Notes under the pieces: model-generated
The model's database searches: none
Told to the model about the DNA's origin: nothing
The model's input: the letters and a program-made list of their open reading frames with translations, nothing else
Shown here: piece by piece, positions 7,324-7,512 of the stretch
Position numbering within the stretch: the stretch's first letter is position 1
Layout: each line of letters begins with the position of its first letter
Program-made: the position numbers and the translations under genes
Assembly: GCA_028717525.1 (NCBI GenBank)
Contig: JAQUNT010000099.1
Coordinates: forward strand, 1-7,512
Length of the DNA: 7,512 nt
Direction: 5' to 3'
Source of the DNA: Elusimicrobiota bacterium
GTDB lineage: Bacteria; Elusimicrobiota; Elusimicrobia; UBA1565; UBA9628

Positions 7324-7512
7324 ATGGCTGACAACGACAAGACCACTGTGGCCGCGAAGCCGGCCGTCGGCATGGACGTCAACACCGCCCTGGAGCTCTT
7401 CTCCATCGCGGGCAGCCTCAATTCCACCATCGACCTGGACTTCCTCCTGCAGAAGATCGGCGCCGCCGCCGAGCGCCTGCTTGATTCCGAGGCCAGCGCC
7501 ATCATGCTGGTG
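7324..7512 (+). CDS. GAF-domain protein, N-terminal fragment (3'-truncated by window)
   Basis: Only the first 63 residues are in the window and the frame is open to the right edge. After a polar stretch of about 18 residues comes the pattern of a GAF domain start: ALELFSIAGSLNSTIDLDFLLQ (about 22-43, split by a loop), then a helix ending AAERLLDSEASAIMLV. GAF domains bind small ligands or cyclic nucleotides and usually sit before a signalling output module such as a histidine kinase, PP2C phosphatase, HD-GYP or cyclase; that part is outside the window, so the output cannot be named. An AGGAG SD (7313-7317) with six-base spacing lies inside the end of the upstream ATPase gene, and only three bases separate stop and start. 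A sensor for the pilus or secretion machine is a reasonable inference. Confidence 0.7.
   Translation, partial: MADNDKTTVAAKPAVGMDVNTALELFSIAGSLNSTIDLDFLLQKIGAAAERLLDSEASAIMLV

Overview
The window is a GC-rich, almost gap-free bacterial segment. It has short SD-led genes, several GTG starts and stop-start junctions of 0 to about 20 bases. It reads as ordinary chromosome: no RNA genes, CRISPR arrays, insertion sequences or phage genes are visible. The mix suggests a poorly cultured Gram-negative-type lineage: a secreted subtilase with a FlgD-like C-terminal Ig domain, a PilB/GspE ATPase, a DUF192 protein and a GT39-like membrane transferase. Elusimicrobiota or a similar candidate phylum would fit, but this is an impression from gene style, not a proof.

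Left part (1-2190): a 5'-truncated polytopic GT39/ArnT-like glycosyltransferase on + runs tail-to-tail into mnmA (tRNA U34 2-thiouridylase) on -, and their 3' ends overlap by 64 bp. A 50-bp AT-rich gap (2191-2240) then separates the divergent mnmA and efp genes. It is the only obvious intergenic regulatory space in the window.

Right part (2241-7512): a compact + strand series. It encodes elongation factor P, a HAD-family hydrolase, a secreted S8 serine protease, a small DUF192 protein, a type IV pilus/type II secretion assembly ATPase, and the start of a GAF-domain protein. Spacings are 14 bp, a 4-bp overlap, immediate adjacency or about 15 bp, 12 bp and 3 bp, so co-transcription is likely. 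Functionally it moves from translation (EF-P) to envelope and secretion functions (protease, DUF192, PilB/GspE).

The two most noteworthy points lie in the divergent translation pair. The EF-P has glutamine (Q32) where the modified lysine or arginine normally sits, in an otherwise standard EF-P. The MnmA lacks the second catalytic cysteine: the family's SQD-IC-F motif is shortened to SQDF. It keeps a CxxC and has an extra cysteine seven residues upstream. Both suggest non-canonical chemistry in this lineage. I saw no clearly new multi-gene system.
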